Positions 1 through 8,084 of a stretch of DNA of 64,000 nt are shown here, in pieces (positions within the stretch are counted from its first letter, which is position 1; each line of letters begins with the position of its first letter). The stretch is from Planctomycetota bacterium. GTDB lineage: Bacteria > Planctomycetota > UBA8742 > UBA2392. Under the pieces are notes generated by a model that was not told where the DNA came from, ran no database searches, and was given only the letters and a program-made list of their open reading frames with translations. The stretch covers positions 248,001 through 312,000 of the forward strand of contig JACKIE010000002.1 of NCBI GenBank assembly GCA_020638635.1. Reading direction: 5' to 3'. Made by a program: the position numbers and the translations under genes.

Positions 1-396
1 CAGCCTCACGAACTCCTTCGGCACGGGCGTGGGGCGGCCTGTAGCGATGTCGGTGTAAACGATCACGACTTTGGCCGTCGCGGCGGGCTCGGCGTCGCCA
101 ACCAGCGTGATGGCGTGGGCGATGGTGATGCTGGTGTTGCCGAACTTTTCGACCTGCGTACTGACCATGGCCCGGTCGCCCAGCTTCAGCGCCTTGTGGT
201 AGTCGATGCCGGTGTGCACGGTCATGAACTGCACACCCCAGGCGTCCATGATGGACAGGTAGTTGTAGCCCTTGTCCTGCAGCAGCTTGCTGCGCCCGTG
301 CTCGAGCCAGTTGAGGTAAACGGCGTTGTTGACGTGGTTGTATACGTCAAGCTCGTAGCTGCGGACTTCTACCTCGTAGCTGCTGACGTACGCCAT
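1..396 (-). CDS. Acyl-CoA thioesterase, hot-dog fold (partial, 3' end outside window)
   Basis: The reading frame stays open to the window edge, so only the first 132 residues are present. Residues 14-24 read YELDVYNHVNN, the N-terminal motif of the 4-hydroxybenzoyl-CoA thioesterase/YbgC family, with Asp17 in the position of the catalytic aspartate. It is followed by the helix start AVYLNWLEHGR. Family members hydrolyse acyl-CoA thioesters in the cytoplasm; the substrate cannot be read from sequence. The ATG at 394-396 is the only good start near the motif. The gene reads away from the rest of the window and no partner is visible. Confidence 0.85.
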   Translation of the reverse strand, partial: MAYVSSYEVEVRSYELDVYNHVNNAVYLNWLEHGRSKLLQDKGYNYLSIMDAWGVQFMTVHTGIDYHKALKLGDRAMVSTQVEKFGNTSITIAHAITLVGDAEPAATAKVVIVYTDIATGRPTPVPKEFVRL

Positions 397-455
397 GAAT
401 CCCGGTGTCACAAGCCCTTGAATGGGGCGAGATTGTAACAACCGGAACGGAGAAT

Positions 456-497
456 GTCCGAAAAAGGACAAAGGCGACCGGTCGCCCGATCGCCTTT
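456..497 (-). terminator. Intrinsic terminator read on the minus strand
   Basis: AAAGGCGA (470-477) pairs exactly with TCGCCTTT (490-497) around a 12-base loop. Read leftward, the hairpin is followed by GTCCTTTTTC, a short T-tract. It lies upstream of the thioesterase gene and so cannot end it. It would end a leftward transcript starting near 560-780. Confidence 0.45.
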
Positions 498-559
498 GCC
501 GGAGTAAAGGCCTTGAAGATACCGCCCCCCCTTAACTAGCGACATCTCCCACAGCGGCC

Positions 560-766
560 TTAGCTCTTGTCTTCAGGGTCGCTCTCGCGACGTGCGTAAA
601 GGTAGCCTGCCATCATCACGAGAGTTTCACCGAGCAATCGTTTTTCCTGACAATCTTTCTGACGCTGCCGTGACGCTCGGGTGGGCGATACATCCCTGCA
701 TACCATGACCGCGCCTCGCGAAACAGCCATTTTCCTGCAGTCCGCGCCGCCCGCCTGCCGATTCAC
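560..766 (-). CDS. Possible small hypothetical protein (68 aa)
   Basis: This is a weak candidate. The frame ends in a plausible soluble tail (KRLLGETLVMMAGYLYARR followed by acidic residues), while the first third looks like random high-G+C coding. It gains some support from a minus-strand terminator-like hairpin about 60-100 bases downstream, which has no other gene to serve. No domain is recognised. An internal start near MVCRD would give a shorter protein. It may instead be a small RNA or nothing. Confidence 0.25.
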   Translation of the reverse strand: MNRQAGGADCRKMAVSRGAVMVCRDVSPTRASRQRQKDCQEKRLLGETLVMMAGYLYARRESDPEDKS

Positions 767-783
767 CCGCGGGAGAACTCGCT

Positions 784-1014
784 GTGCGGGGCATAGTCGG
801 CTACATCATTTTCTTCACCGTGGGCCTGGTCAGCGCCGGGGCCTACTTCTACCAGTTGCACCCCGAACACTCCGTTGATGCCGACTTGCCCCGCCTGCGC
901 AAAGACGTTGACGATGCCGTAAACCGCGGCAAGCGCTTGCGCGACGCCTGGAACAAGTCCGCCCCGGCCGACGAGGCCGGCACCACCCCGCCCGACTCGG
1001 TCCGCAAGGACTGA
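784..1014 (+). CDS. Small single-pass membrane protein (76 aa)
   Basis: The GTG start follows GGGAG at about 8 bases. Residues 3-22 are hydrophobic (IVGYIIFFTVGLVSAGAYFY) and form one transmembrane helix or uncleaved signal anchor. The remainder is charged and probably helical (residues 30-60, heptad-like DLPRLRKDVDDAVNRGKRL), with a Pro/Thr-rich end. The layout resembles small YtxH-like envelope proteins, but no family is assigned. The tricorn-like protease follows after 81 bases in the same direction. Confidence 0.55.
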   Translation: MRGIVGYIIFFTVGLVSAGAYFYQLHPEHSVDADLPRLRKDVDDAVNRGKRLRDAWNKSAPADEAGTTPPDSVRKD

Positions 1015-1095
1015 CTGGCGCGAAATCCCCCAACCGGACGGTAGCCCTGCTGCCCTGAATTCGTATCAATGGCGGGTCCCTTGTCTGGAGTCGCC

Positions 1096-4000
1096 ATGAA
1101 GTACCTGTCCGTTCTCGCGGCTGCGGCCCTGCTGCTGGCCATCAACACCAACCCGGCCGTCGTCGCCCAGGACGACAAGCTGCCCGAGGTAGCCGACACG
1201 CTGCTGCTGCAGCCGGCGCTGTCGCCTGACGGCGCGACGCTGGCTTTCGTGCACGACGGCGACATCTGGAGCGTGCCCGCCCAGGGCGGCACGGCCAGGC
1301 GCTTGACCATCACCGAGGACAACGACGGCGACCCGCAGTTTTCGCCGGACGGCAAGTGGCTGGCGTTTCGCTCAAGGCGCTACGGCAACGACGACGTGTT
1401 CGTGATGCCCGCCGAGGGCGGACCCGCCAGGCGGCTGACGTTTGCCGACGCCGGCGACTCGCCCGATTGCTGGCTGCCCGACAGCTCGGGCGTGATCTTC
1501 AGCAGCTACCGGCGCGGCGGCCGCGACCTGTGGGTGGTGCGCCTCGAAGGCGGTGAGCCCTGGCCCATCAGCGGCGGCGGCTACGGCAGCCACGAGTACC
1601 ACGCGGCGATCAGCCCTGACGGCAAGCACATCGCCTACTCCAACAGCGGCGGCTCGCCCATGCGCCGCCGCGGCTACCAGGGCCAGGCCGACTCGGACAT
1701 CTGGCTGTGCGACTTCGACGGCCTGCGCACCAGCAACCACCGCCGCATCACCCAGAACACCAGCCACGACGCGTCGCCGGCCTGGCGCTCCAACGAAGTG
1801 CTGGCCTTCGTGACCTGCGCCGGCGGCAACGGGGGCAGCGCGCGCGTCGGCCGCCTGGCGCTGTATGACCTGCGCACGAAGGAAGTGATCGAGCCCGGCG
1901 AGCAGCGCGCCATCGACCCTCGCGAAATCGCCATCGGCGGGCGCTTCATGGCGATCAGCAGCGGCAACTACGGCGGCTGGAAGCTGTACCTGTGGGACCT
2001 GCTGGCCAGCCTGCCCTTCCGCCTGCTGACGCCGGAAATCAAGCTGAGCAGCGACGTGCGCCGCGCCGAACTGCAGAGCACCACGCTGACCAGCGCCGAG
2101 GAGTACGCCGTCAGCCCCGACGGCAAGAAAATAGCCTTCATCGCAGGCGGCGACGTCTACGTGATGCCCGCGAAGGAAGACGCCGTGCCCCTGCGCCTGA
2201 CCGACACGCTGATCGAGGATAAGGGCCTGGCCTGGTCGCCTGACAGCACGCAGCTCGTTACCTCGACTTCCCTGCAAGGACGCCTGATGATCATGAACCT
2301 TGCAGGCCTCGGCACGGATGAGGGCGTGACCACGCTCCGCAAGATGCCCGGCCGCAGCGTTGAGGGTTATCGCAAGGGCTGGTCGCATCCGGTGGTTTCA
2401 AAAAACGGCGTGGTCTACGCCTACGGCGACGAACGCGAAATCGTTGAGATTCACCGCTTCGGTGACAGCGATGCCGCGAAGGCCAAGCCGATCAAGGGCA
2501 CCTTCCACGGCGTGAACATCGGCTCGCCTTCGCGCGCATCCTTCGACGTGTCCGCCGACGGCCGCTGGATCCTGTACGAGCAGCCGAACGCGAACTACGA
2601 CGACGTGGTAATGCTGGCGGATACCGCAAGCGGCGAGACGCACGTGATCTCGCATCTGTTCGGCTCCGTGTCGCAGCCGCGTTTCAGCGCAGACGGCAAG
2701 CGTGTGCTGTTCGTGAACGACCAGGAAGGCAGCTACGACATGTGGTCAATCGAGCTCGCGCCTGAAGGCCCCAAGTTCAGGGAAGACGAGGTCGGCGAGG
2801 CCTTCAAAAAGAAGGAAGAGAAGAAGAAGGAAGAAGGCAAAGAAGGAGACAGCGGCAAAAAGGCCCCGCCCGAGCTGAAGGTGGTGCTGAAGGACATCAA
2901 GGAGCGCTGCAAGCGCATCACCAGCCTCGACGGCAACGAGAGTGACCCGGTCGCGCTGTCCGACGGCAGGACTTACGTCTTCATCGGCAGCTCGCAGGGG
3001 CAGTCCAACTTGTGGAAGCTCGAGTTGGACCAGGACAAGGGCCCCGACCTGAAGCAATTGACCCAGAGCCGCACCGGCAAGTCGGCCCTCAAGCTCAGCG
3101 CCGACGAGAAGACCCTGTGGTGGTTGGACGCCGGCAAGATCACCAGCATGCCCGTGGCCGGCGGCAAGACCACCACCTACGGCTTCAACATCGAGCAGCG
3201 CCGCAACCGCGCCGAGCTGCGCCAGGCCGCCTTCGACGAGGCCGCCTGGGTGATGGGTGAATACTTCTACGACCGCAAGCACCACGGCATCGACTGGGCC
3301 GGCACGACGGCGCGCTACAAGCAGGCGATCAACGCCGCCAGCACCGGCGACGAGTACGATATGCTGATGGACGAGCTGCTCGGTGAGCTGAACTCCAGCC
3401 ACCAGGGCTTCACGGGCGCCGACCGCCGCAGCGACGACTTCAGCGAGAGCACCGGCTGCCTCGGCCTGCTGTTCGATCCGCTTGAGCTGGTGGAAGGAAA
3501 ATACCGCATCACCGAGGTGCTCAAGGACGGACCTTGCGACCTGCCGGAGGGCAAACCCGAAATCGGAGAGTACCTGGTCGGCGTGAACGGCCAGGCACTG
3601 TTCAAGGGCGGCAACCTGGCGGCACTGCTGGTCAGCACCACGGGCAAGAAGACCACCCTGAATCTCGCCAAGAAACCCGAGTACGAGGGCAGTCGAGCCT
3701 TGGCCGTCAAGCCCGTCAGCAGCCGCAGCGAGTACGGCCTGTACTATCAGCGCTGGGTGCGCCAGCAGCGCGACATGGTGGACGGCCTGTCCGGCGGCCG
3801 CCTCGGTTACGTGCACATCGCGGCCATGGACGGCCCGTCCCTGGCGGCCTTCAAGCACGAGCTCGGCGACGAAATGCTGGGCAAAGAAGGTGTGGTGATC
3901 GACGTGCGCTATAACGGCGGCGGCTACACGGCCGTGGACATTCTCGAGATCCTGATGAAAAAGCCCTGGCTGAAGCGCCAGTGGGGCGGTCTGGAGCAGG

Positions 4001-4359
4001 TCAGCGAAAACATCTATCGCTCGATCGCGCTGGAGAAGCCGAGCATCCTGATGATCAACCAGGCCAGCTTCAGCAACGCGGAAATCCTGGCTGAGGGCTA
4101 TCGCAGGCTGGGAGTGGGTAAGATCGTGGGCGTGGACACCGCGGGCGGCGTGATCGGCACCGGCAGCTACACACTGATTGACGGCAGCCGCATGCGCCTG
4201 CCGAGCACCGGCGCCTACACCGTGGAAGGCGAGAACCTCGAGCTGGCAGGCCGCAAGCCCGACATCTTCGTGGAGAACACTCCCGAAGAACTGGACCAAG
4301 GTAAAGACCGCCAGACCGAAACCGCCGTCAAGGAACTGCTGAAACAGATCGATAAGTAG
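1096..4359 (+). CDS. Tricorn-like S41 protease, exported
   Basis: This 1087-residue protein begins with a signal peptide (about residues 1-24) directly after GGAG at 1087-1090; an upstream in-frame ATG at 1069 lacks such a site. The N-terminal half carries many SPDG-type propeller repeats (PD40/WD40-like), as in tricorn protease. A Lys/Glu-rich linker (about 569-593) leads to a second propeller part, then a core domain. That domain has the NSSH motif with His769, a PDZ-like segment (about 795-870), and the nucleophile region NQASFSNAE with Ser993. Tricorn homologues trim peptides. The signal peptide suggests a periplasmic version. The catalytic Ser and His are present; the charge-relay Glu region near VENTPEELDQ also looks intact. 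Confidence 0.9.
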   Translation: MKYLSVLAAAALLLAINTNPAVVAQDDKLPEVADTLLLQPALSPDGATLAFVHDGDIWSVPAQGGTARRLTITEDNDGDPQFSPDGKWLAFRSRRYGNDDVFVMPAEGGPARRLTFADAGDSPDCWLPDSSGVIFSSYRRGGRDLWVVRLEGGEPWPISGGGYGSHEYHAAISPDGKHIAYSNSGGSPMRRRGYQGQADSDIWLCDFDGLRTSNHRRITQNTSHDASPAWRSNEVLAFVTCAGGNGGSARVGRLALYDLRTKEVIEPGEQRAIDPREIAIGGRFMAISSGNYGGWKLYLWDLLASLPFRLLTPEIKLSSDVRRAELQSTTLTSAEEYAVSPDGKKIAFIAGGDVYVMPAKEDAVPLRLTDTLIEDKGLAWSPDSTQLVTSTSLQGRLMIMNLAGLGTDEGVTTLRKMPGRSVEGYRKGWSHPVVSKNGVVYAYGDEREIVEIHRFGDSDAAKAKPIKGTFHGVNIGSPSRASFDVSADGRWILYEQPNANYDDVVMLADTASGETHVISHLFGSVSQPRFSADGKRVLFVNDQEGSYDMWSIELAPEGPKFREDEVGEAFKKKEEKKKEEGKEGDSGKKAPPELKVVLKDIKERCKRITSLDGNESDPVALSDGRTYVFIGSSQGQSNLWKLELDQDKGPDLKQLTQSRTGKSALKLSADEKTLWWLDAGKITSMPVAGGKTTTYGFNIEQRRNRAELRQAAFDEAAWVMGEYFYDRKHHGIDWAGTTARYKQAINAASTGDEYDMLMDELLGELNSSHQGFTGADRRSDDFSESTGCLGLLFDPLELVEGKYRITEVLKDGPCDLPEGKPEIGEYLVGVNGQALFKGGNLAALLVSTTGKKTTLNLAKKPEYEGSRALAVKPVSSRSEYGLYYQRWVRQQRDMVDGLSGGRLGYVHIAAMDGPSLAAFKHELGDEMLGKEGVVIDVRYNGGGYTAVDILEILMKKPWLKRQWGGLEQVSENIYRSIALEKPSILMINQASFSNAEILAEGYRRLGVGKIVGVDTAGGVIGTGSYTLIDGSRMRLPSTGAYTVEGENLELAGRKPDIFVENTPEELDQGKDRQTETAVKELLKQIDK

Positions 4360-4429
4360 CCCCGTGCTGTGGGCGTCCCGCCTGCATCTGCGCCGCGCGT
4401 CCCGCCCGGCGCAACTAGAGCGGCGGTTT

Positions 4430-4479
4430 CGCGGGCGTGACGCCCGCGACGGATGCAGGCTGGAAGCCCGCAACACGGA
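4430..4479 (+). repeat. REP doublet, same type as the ends of the alaS transposon
   Basis: A perfect hairpin (CGCGGGCG-TGA-CGCCCGCG, 4430-4448) is followed by a motif at 4451-4478 that starts GGATGCAGGC and ends GCCCGCAACACGG. The same hairpin-plus-motif order and nearly the same motif form both inverted ends of the transposase element inside alaS (14684-14734 and 15325-15376). The element ends in GGAGGG, which lies 6 bases before the next gene's ATG, so it appears to supply that ribosome binding site. Confidence 0.85.
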
Positions 4480-4488
4480 GGGTTACGC

Positions 4489-4803
4489 ATGCGAATCAAC
4501 GAGTTCCAGAAGCTGATCGAGGACACCTACGGCGCCAAGGACCGCAAGCGCGGCATCGAAAGCACCTGGCTGTGGTTCAGCGAAGAGGTGGGGGAACTGG
4601 CCCGCGCCGTCAACGGCCGTACCAGCCGCGAGAACCTGAGGCACGAGTTCGCCGACGTGCTGGCCTGGCTGACCACCCTGGCCAGCATCGCCAACATCGA
4701 CCTCGAGGAAGTGGCCAAGGAACGCTACGGCCAGGGCTGCCCTCGCTGCAAAACCATCCCCTGCAAGTGCGAAGAAAGCCGCACCCACGCTTATCGCTGC
4801 TAG
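4489..4803 (+). CDS. MazG-type nucleotide pyrophosphohydrolase with Cys-rich tail
   Basis: The 104-residue protein shows the MazG/all-alpha NTP pyrophosphatase signature: Glu32-Glu33-x-x-Glu36 and later Glu53-x-x-Asp56, which bind magnesium. The family hydrolyses NTPs or dNTPs to NMP and pyrophosphate. The tail has four cysteines (C84, C87, C92, C94), probably a small metal site and typical of a MazG-like subfamily. GGAGGG at 4477-4482 supports the ATG at 4489. An in-frame ATG at 4453 lies inside the REP element and would add a repeat-encoded extension, so it is not used. House-cleaning of nucleotides is the likely role. Confidence 0.85.
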   Translation: MRINEFQKLIEDTYGAKDRKRGIESTWLWFSEEVGELARAVNGRTSRENLRHEFADVLAWLTTLASIANIDLEEVAKERYGQGCPRCKTIPCKCEESRTHAYRC

Positions 4804-4809
4804 CTGTGA

Positions 4810-4856
4810 GGCGGGCTGCCAGCCCGCCTGGGCCGTCGGCAGGCTGGCAGCCTGCC
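4810..4856. repeat. REP-like hairpin doublet
   Basis: Two adjacent perfect hairpins: GGCGGGCT-GCC-AGCCCGCC at 4810-4828 and GGCAGGCT-GGC-AGCCTGCC at 4838-4856. Their loops are reverse complements, so the pair is an inverted doublet. It lies a few bases after the MazG stop codon. Confidence 0.75.
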
Positions 4857-4908
4857 CCACGCGGCTCCTGTTGCCTGTTGCAACGGGCTGTATTATGGGG
4901 CCTGTCTG

Positions 4909-5373
4909 ATGGGCGCAAACTTGATCGACTCCGAACTTCGTGAATTCCTGGAACGCGGCCTGGTCTGCGTGATCGGCACGCGCAGTGCCGACCTGCGGCC
5001 GGACTGGGCCCACGGTGTCGGCGTACGCTTCACCAAAAACCGCTGCGTGGTGTTCATCGAGCAATCCACGGCCGCGCGCAGCATCACCAACCTGCGCGAC
5101 AACGGCATGATCGCCCTGACCATATGCGAGCCCGCCACCCACCGCACCATCCAGCTGAAGGGTCGCAATACCAAGCTTCGCGAGTTGACACAGGCCGAGC
5201 AGCGCCTCGCTCTGCGTCTCGCCAACACCGCGCGACACGCAGTGATCGAGGTCGGCATCGCGCCGCGTGTGGCCGCGGGCTGGAACTACAGCAACCTGGT
5301 CGCCGCCGAGTTCGAGCTGACCGGCGTGTTCGACGCCACACCCGGCCCCAACGCCGGCGCGGAGGTGGCATGA
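4909..5373 (+). CDS. Pyridoxamine 5'-phosphate oxidase-like flavin split-barrel protein
   Basis: A 154-residue protein with the fold pattern of the PPOX/FMN-binding split-barrel family: an N-terminal strand run (VCVIGTRSADLRPDWAHGVGV), a middle FIEQSTAARSITNLRDNG segment and a C-terminal barrel strand (LVAAEFELTGVF). Members bind FMN, F420 or haem; the cofactor and substrate are unknown here. TATTAT at 4891-4896 is -10-like but has no well-spaced -35. The stop overlaps the next start (ATGA at 5370-5373), so the two split-barrel genes are probably co-translated. Confidence 0.75.
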   Translation: MGANLIDSELREFLERGLVCVIGTRSADLRPDWAHGVGVRFTKNRCVVFIEQSTAARSITNLRDNGMIALTICEPATHRTIQLKGRNTKLRELTQAEQRLALRLANTARHAVIEVGIAPRVAAGWNYSNLVAAEFELTGVFDATPGPNAGAEVA

Positions 5374-6713
5374 CCAGCCTGCGCGAGCTGATGCCCTGTT
5401 TCCAGGGCGTGGTGCCGGCCGCCATCGTCACCTGCGACGCGCAGGGCACGCCCAACGTGGCTTACCTCAGCCACGTCTACTATCTCGATGACAGGCACGT
5501 CGCGCTGAGCTGCCAGTTCTTCAACAAGACCAAGCGCAACATCGGCGTGAACCCGTACGCCTGCGTGCAGTTGAAGCACCCCGCCACGCTTGAGGCCTGG
5601 CGCCTGGACGCGAAGTTCATCCGCGCCGAGACCAGCGGCCCCCTGTTCGATGAAATGGAACTGCGCATCCAGGCCATCGCTGCCCACACCGGCATGAAGG
5701 GCATCTTCCGGCTTCTCTCGGCCGACGTGTACGAGGTGCTTGAGCTCCAGCCCGAGCCCGGCTTCGTGCTGCAGGCCGAAGGCGACGCCCCGCGCCCGGC
5801 CATGGACGAATCCCGCGCCGAGCTGCGCAGCCTGCAGGTGATCTCCGACCGCGTCGTGCGCGCGGCCGACATGAGCGAGCTGCTGAAAACTTTGCTGGTC
5901 TCCCTGTGCGAGTTGTTCCGCGTCAACCACGCCATGTACCTGATGCATGATGAAGCTGACGGCCGCCTCTACGCCGTGGAAAGCACCGGCTACGACAGCA
6001 GCGGCGCCGGCGCGGAGGTCGCGCTGGGCGAGGGGCTGATCGGCACGGTCGCCAGAACCCGCCGGCTACTGCGCGTCTCCGGCATGGGCGAAATGCTGCG
6101 CTACGGCCGCGCGGTACGCGGAGAAATGCAGCGCGACGGCGCGGAAGTCACGGCCGAGATCCCGCTGCCCGGGCTGTGTGAAGCGCAGTCGCAACTGGCG
6201 CTGCCGCTGGTGGTCGGCGAGCGGCTGCTGGGCGTGCTCGCGCTCGAAAGCGCCGACCCGCTGGCCTTCCAGGACTGGCACGAGGCTTACCTGAACCTGC
6301 TGGCTAACCAGGCCGCGCTGGCGATCGAGCGCCTGGGCGAGCGCGCCGACGAAGAACCCGCGCCCGAGCCCGAACGCGCGCCGCTGGCCTCAAGGCGTCG
6401 CGTCTTCACCTGGTACCCCAAGGACGAAACCGTGTTCTGCGACGGCGAGTACCTGGTCCGCAACGTGCCCGCGCGCATTTTGTGGAAGCTGCTGACCGAG
6501 CACGAACAGACCGGCCGCAGCGAGTTCGGCAACCGCGAGCTGCGCATGGACGACAGCCTGGGCCTGCCGCCCTACAAGGACAACCTGGAGAGCCGCCTGA
6601 TCCTGCTGCGCAAGCGGCTGGACGAGCGCTGCCCCGACGTGCGCATCGTGCCGGTAAAGCGCGGCCGATTCACGCTCGAGCGCGACTGCGAACTGGTGCT
6701 CGAAACACGGTAG
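5370..6713 (+). CDS. Split-barrel, GAF and C-terminal regulatory-type fusion protein
   Basis: The 447-residue protein starts at the ATG overlapping the previous stop. Residues 1-130 form a PPOX-like flavin split barrel. Residues about 150-325 fit a GAF sensor domain (LRSLQVISDRVVRAADMSE, then GEGLIGTVARTRR and LPLVVGERLLGVLALES). Residues about 345-447 form a charged C-terminal domain (KDETVFCDGEYLVRNVPARIL, then ESRLILLRKRLDE) that could be a winged-helix output domain, though this is inference. It may sense a small ligand or redox state together with the preceding protein. No DNA target or kinase partner is visible. Confidence 0.75.
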   Translation: MTSLRELMPCFQGVVPAAIVTCDAQGTPNVAYLSHVYYLDDRHVALSCQFFNKTKRNIGVNPYACVQLKHPATLEAWRLDAKFIRAETSGPLFDEMELRIQAIAAHTGMKGIFRLLSADVYEVLELQPEPGFVLQAEGDAPRPAMDESRAELRSLQVISDRVVRAADMSELLKTLLVSLCELFRVNHAMYLMHDEADGRLYAVESTGYDSSGAGAEVALGEGLIGTVARTRRLLRVSGMGEMLRYGRAVRGEMQRDGAEVTAEIPLPGLCEAQSQLALPLVVGERLLGVLALESADPLAFQDWHEAYLNLLANQAALAIERLGERADEEPAPEPERAPLASRRRVFTWYPKDETVFCDGEYLVRNVPARILWKLLTEHEQTGRSEFGNRELRMDDSLGLPPYKDNLESRLILLRKRLDERCPDVRIVPVKRGRFTLERDCELVLETR

Positions 6714-6773
6714 GGGACTGTCCCCGAAGCCTGCCCGCCGAAGCCTTGGCGCAGGCGGGTTGGGGACTGTCCC
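6713..6773. repeat. Direct copies of a short palindrome around a GC-rich hairpin
   Basis: GGGGACTGTCCC occurs at 6713-6724 and again at 6762-6773, each nearly self-complementary. Between them, CCTGCCCGCC and GGCGCAGGCGGG can pair. The unit starts on the last base of the preceding stop codon, a position favoured by several repeats in this window. Confidence 0.6.
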
Positions 6774-6801
6774 AGTCCTCGCCGGGCGAGAACTGCACGA
6801 A

Positions 6802-6939
6802 TCAACACGAAGAAACGAAGGAACGAAGACTGCGCTCGCAGCACAAACAAGTAGCCCTGGTCTCCGTTCAACTCAACGAGCAGCGGCACGCAGATCCCGC
6901 AACGTTGAAGATCTTCGCTTCTTCGCTCCTTCGTGTTGA
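6802..6939. repeat. Long imperfect inverted repeat
   Basis: Arms at 6802-6829 and 6912-6939 are 28 bases long, match at 24 positions, and all four differences are A/G transitions. Each arm is built from ACGAAG-type units, and 82 bases separate them. No gene fits inside. The 6714-7075 gap (362 bases) otherwise holds only the repeat at 6713-6773 and the leader of the hemerythrin gene. Confidence 0.65.
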
Positions 6940-7075
6940 CCCATCGCATCAAGCCGAAGGTGCAACCGCTCAGGTTAGGCATTATTTAGGAAAGCCGTAG
7001 CGAACACTTAGGAACCGCGCGTCTGCGCGGCGGGCTATGTTTCCCGCGGGCAATGGAGCCCACGGAGACACAGCC

Positions 7076-7708
7076 ATGCAGACCGATCGATACAACCTGT
7101 TCATCTTCATCCACAAGGGCATCCGCCGCGAACTCAGCGACCTGCTGCGCATCGCGGGCAGCCTGGACTTTACGGACCGCGAGGCCGCCCGCAATTTCAC
7201 GCAGCGCCTGCGCCTATCGCTGCGCCTGATGCACGAACACGCCGAGCACGAAGACCGCGTGATCGACCCGCTGCTGCAGCAGTTCGCGCCCAAGCTGGCG
7301 CGCCGCGTGCTCTCGACCCACAAGGTGCTGGATGAGCACGAACGCGAAATCCTGAGCCTGTGCGAGCCCGCGATCGGCGAGCCCGCCTCCGGCTACCGCC
7401 TGTACCTCGCGCTCTCGCGTTACGCGGCCACCCAGTACGCGCACATGAGTGAAGAGGAAACCGACGTGATCGGCCAGATGTGGCTGAACATGAGCGACGA
7501 GGAAATCATCGCGGCCGAAAACTCCATCGTGAAGGGCGTGCAGCCGCAGGACGTGGGGGTGTACTTCACTTGGATGCTGCACGGCATCAACGAGCCCGAG
7601 CGCGTGGCCTTCATCGAAGCCCTGCGCAAAGGCGCCCCGCCCGAAGCTGTAGCCTTCGCCGAAGAGCAGGCACGCGCCGCCCGCGAAGCGCAGCTGGCCG
7701 CGGTGTAG
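7076..7708 (+). CDS. Hemerythrin HHE domain protein
   Basis: A 210-residue, mostly helical protein rich in paired His/Glu motifs: FIHKGIRREL near the start, then HEHAEHEDRVIDPLL and HKVLDEHEREI, as in HHE-type hemerythrin domains that bind a di-iron centre. Such proteins handle oxygen, NO or iron, or act as redox sensors. GGAG at 7063-7066 supports the ATG at 7076 over an upstream in-frame start at 7037. The C-terminal part (HMSEEETDVIGQMW, then a Glu/Ala-rich helix) may be a second, degenerate helical domain. It stands alone between repeat regions. Confidence 0.8.
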   Translation: MQTDRYNLFIFIHKGIRRELSDLLRIAGSLDFTDREAARNFTQRLRLSLRLMHEHAEHEDRVIDPLLQQFAPKLARRVLSTHKVLDEHEREILSLCEPAIGEPASGYRLYLALSRYAATQYAHMSEEETDVIGQMWLNMSDEEIIAAENSIVKGVQPQDVGVYFTWMLHGINEPERVAFIEALRKGAPPEAVAFAEEQARAAREAQLAAV

Positions 7709-7720
7709 AAGGTGCGACTG

Positions 7721-7791
7721 AACTGGTGCCGGCAGCGGAAGCTGCCGGCGAAACCGTGAAACGCCCCGGCCTTCCAGCCGGGGCACCAGTT
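7721..7791. repeat. Compound REP doublet bounded by a 10-base inverted repeat
   Basis: The outer arms AACTGGTGCC (7721-7730) and GGCACCAGTT (7782-7791) enclose two hairpins. CCGGCAGC-GGAA-GCTGCCGG lies at 7729-7748, and CCCCGGC-CTTCCA-GCCGGGG at 7764-7783. GGAA and TTCC loops facing each other also occur in the repeat inserted in alaS at 13370-13441. The element begins 12 bases after the hemerythrin stop. Confidence 0.75.
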
Positions 7792-8084
7792 TTCCCGCAA
7801 CAAATTTCGGTGAATTCGGGCTGATTCGTTTGCGTCCCGGCGTTGATGCTGTACATTTTCGCCGTCGCGTTGCTGCGGTTCAGCCTTGCGGGGATTTGGC
7901 CCCTTGAGGCTCACAACGAAGTAGCCGTGACGTTCACCGGGCCGGAGCGCCCAAAACTACCGGGTTCAGGGTACGCGCAACTTTCGCCGAGGGGGTCAGG
8001 CACCTTTTCGCCTGTACGCTCATGGACCAGCGAAAGTCCCCCGTGGCAAAAAGCTGCCGGACCCCAGCCGGAGGAGACAGAGAC
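7792..8084. other. Leader region of the deoxyhypusine synthase homologue
   Basis: About 290 bases without a supported gene. Open frames here merely run into the next gene out of phase. Apart from the strong GGAGGAG site at 8070-8076, no recognisable regulatory element was found. Confidence 0.4.

Larger units (their letters stand above)
397..783. other. Intergenic region between divergent genes
   Basis: This 387-base stretch separates the leftward thioesterase from the rightward small membrane protein. It holds a hairpin at 470-497 with a T-run on the minus strand and one weak leftward reading frame (560-766), both listed separately. No convincing paired -35/-10 boxes or RNA gene were seen. 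Confidence 0.5.

Noticed and set aside
2746..4476. Long minus-strand open frame opposite the tricorn-like protease
   Set aside because: High-G+C coding sequence leaves long antisense frames. Its His/Ala/Val-rich product has no family pattern, and the plus strand encodes a recognisable protease.
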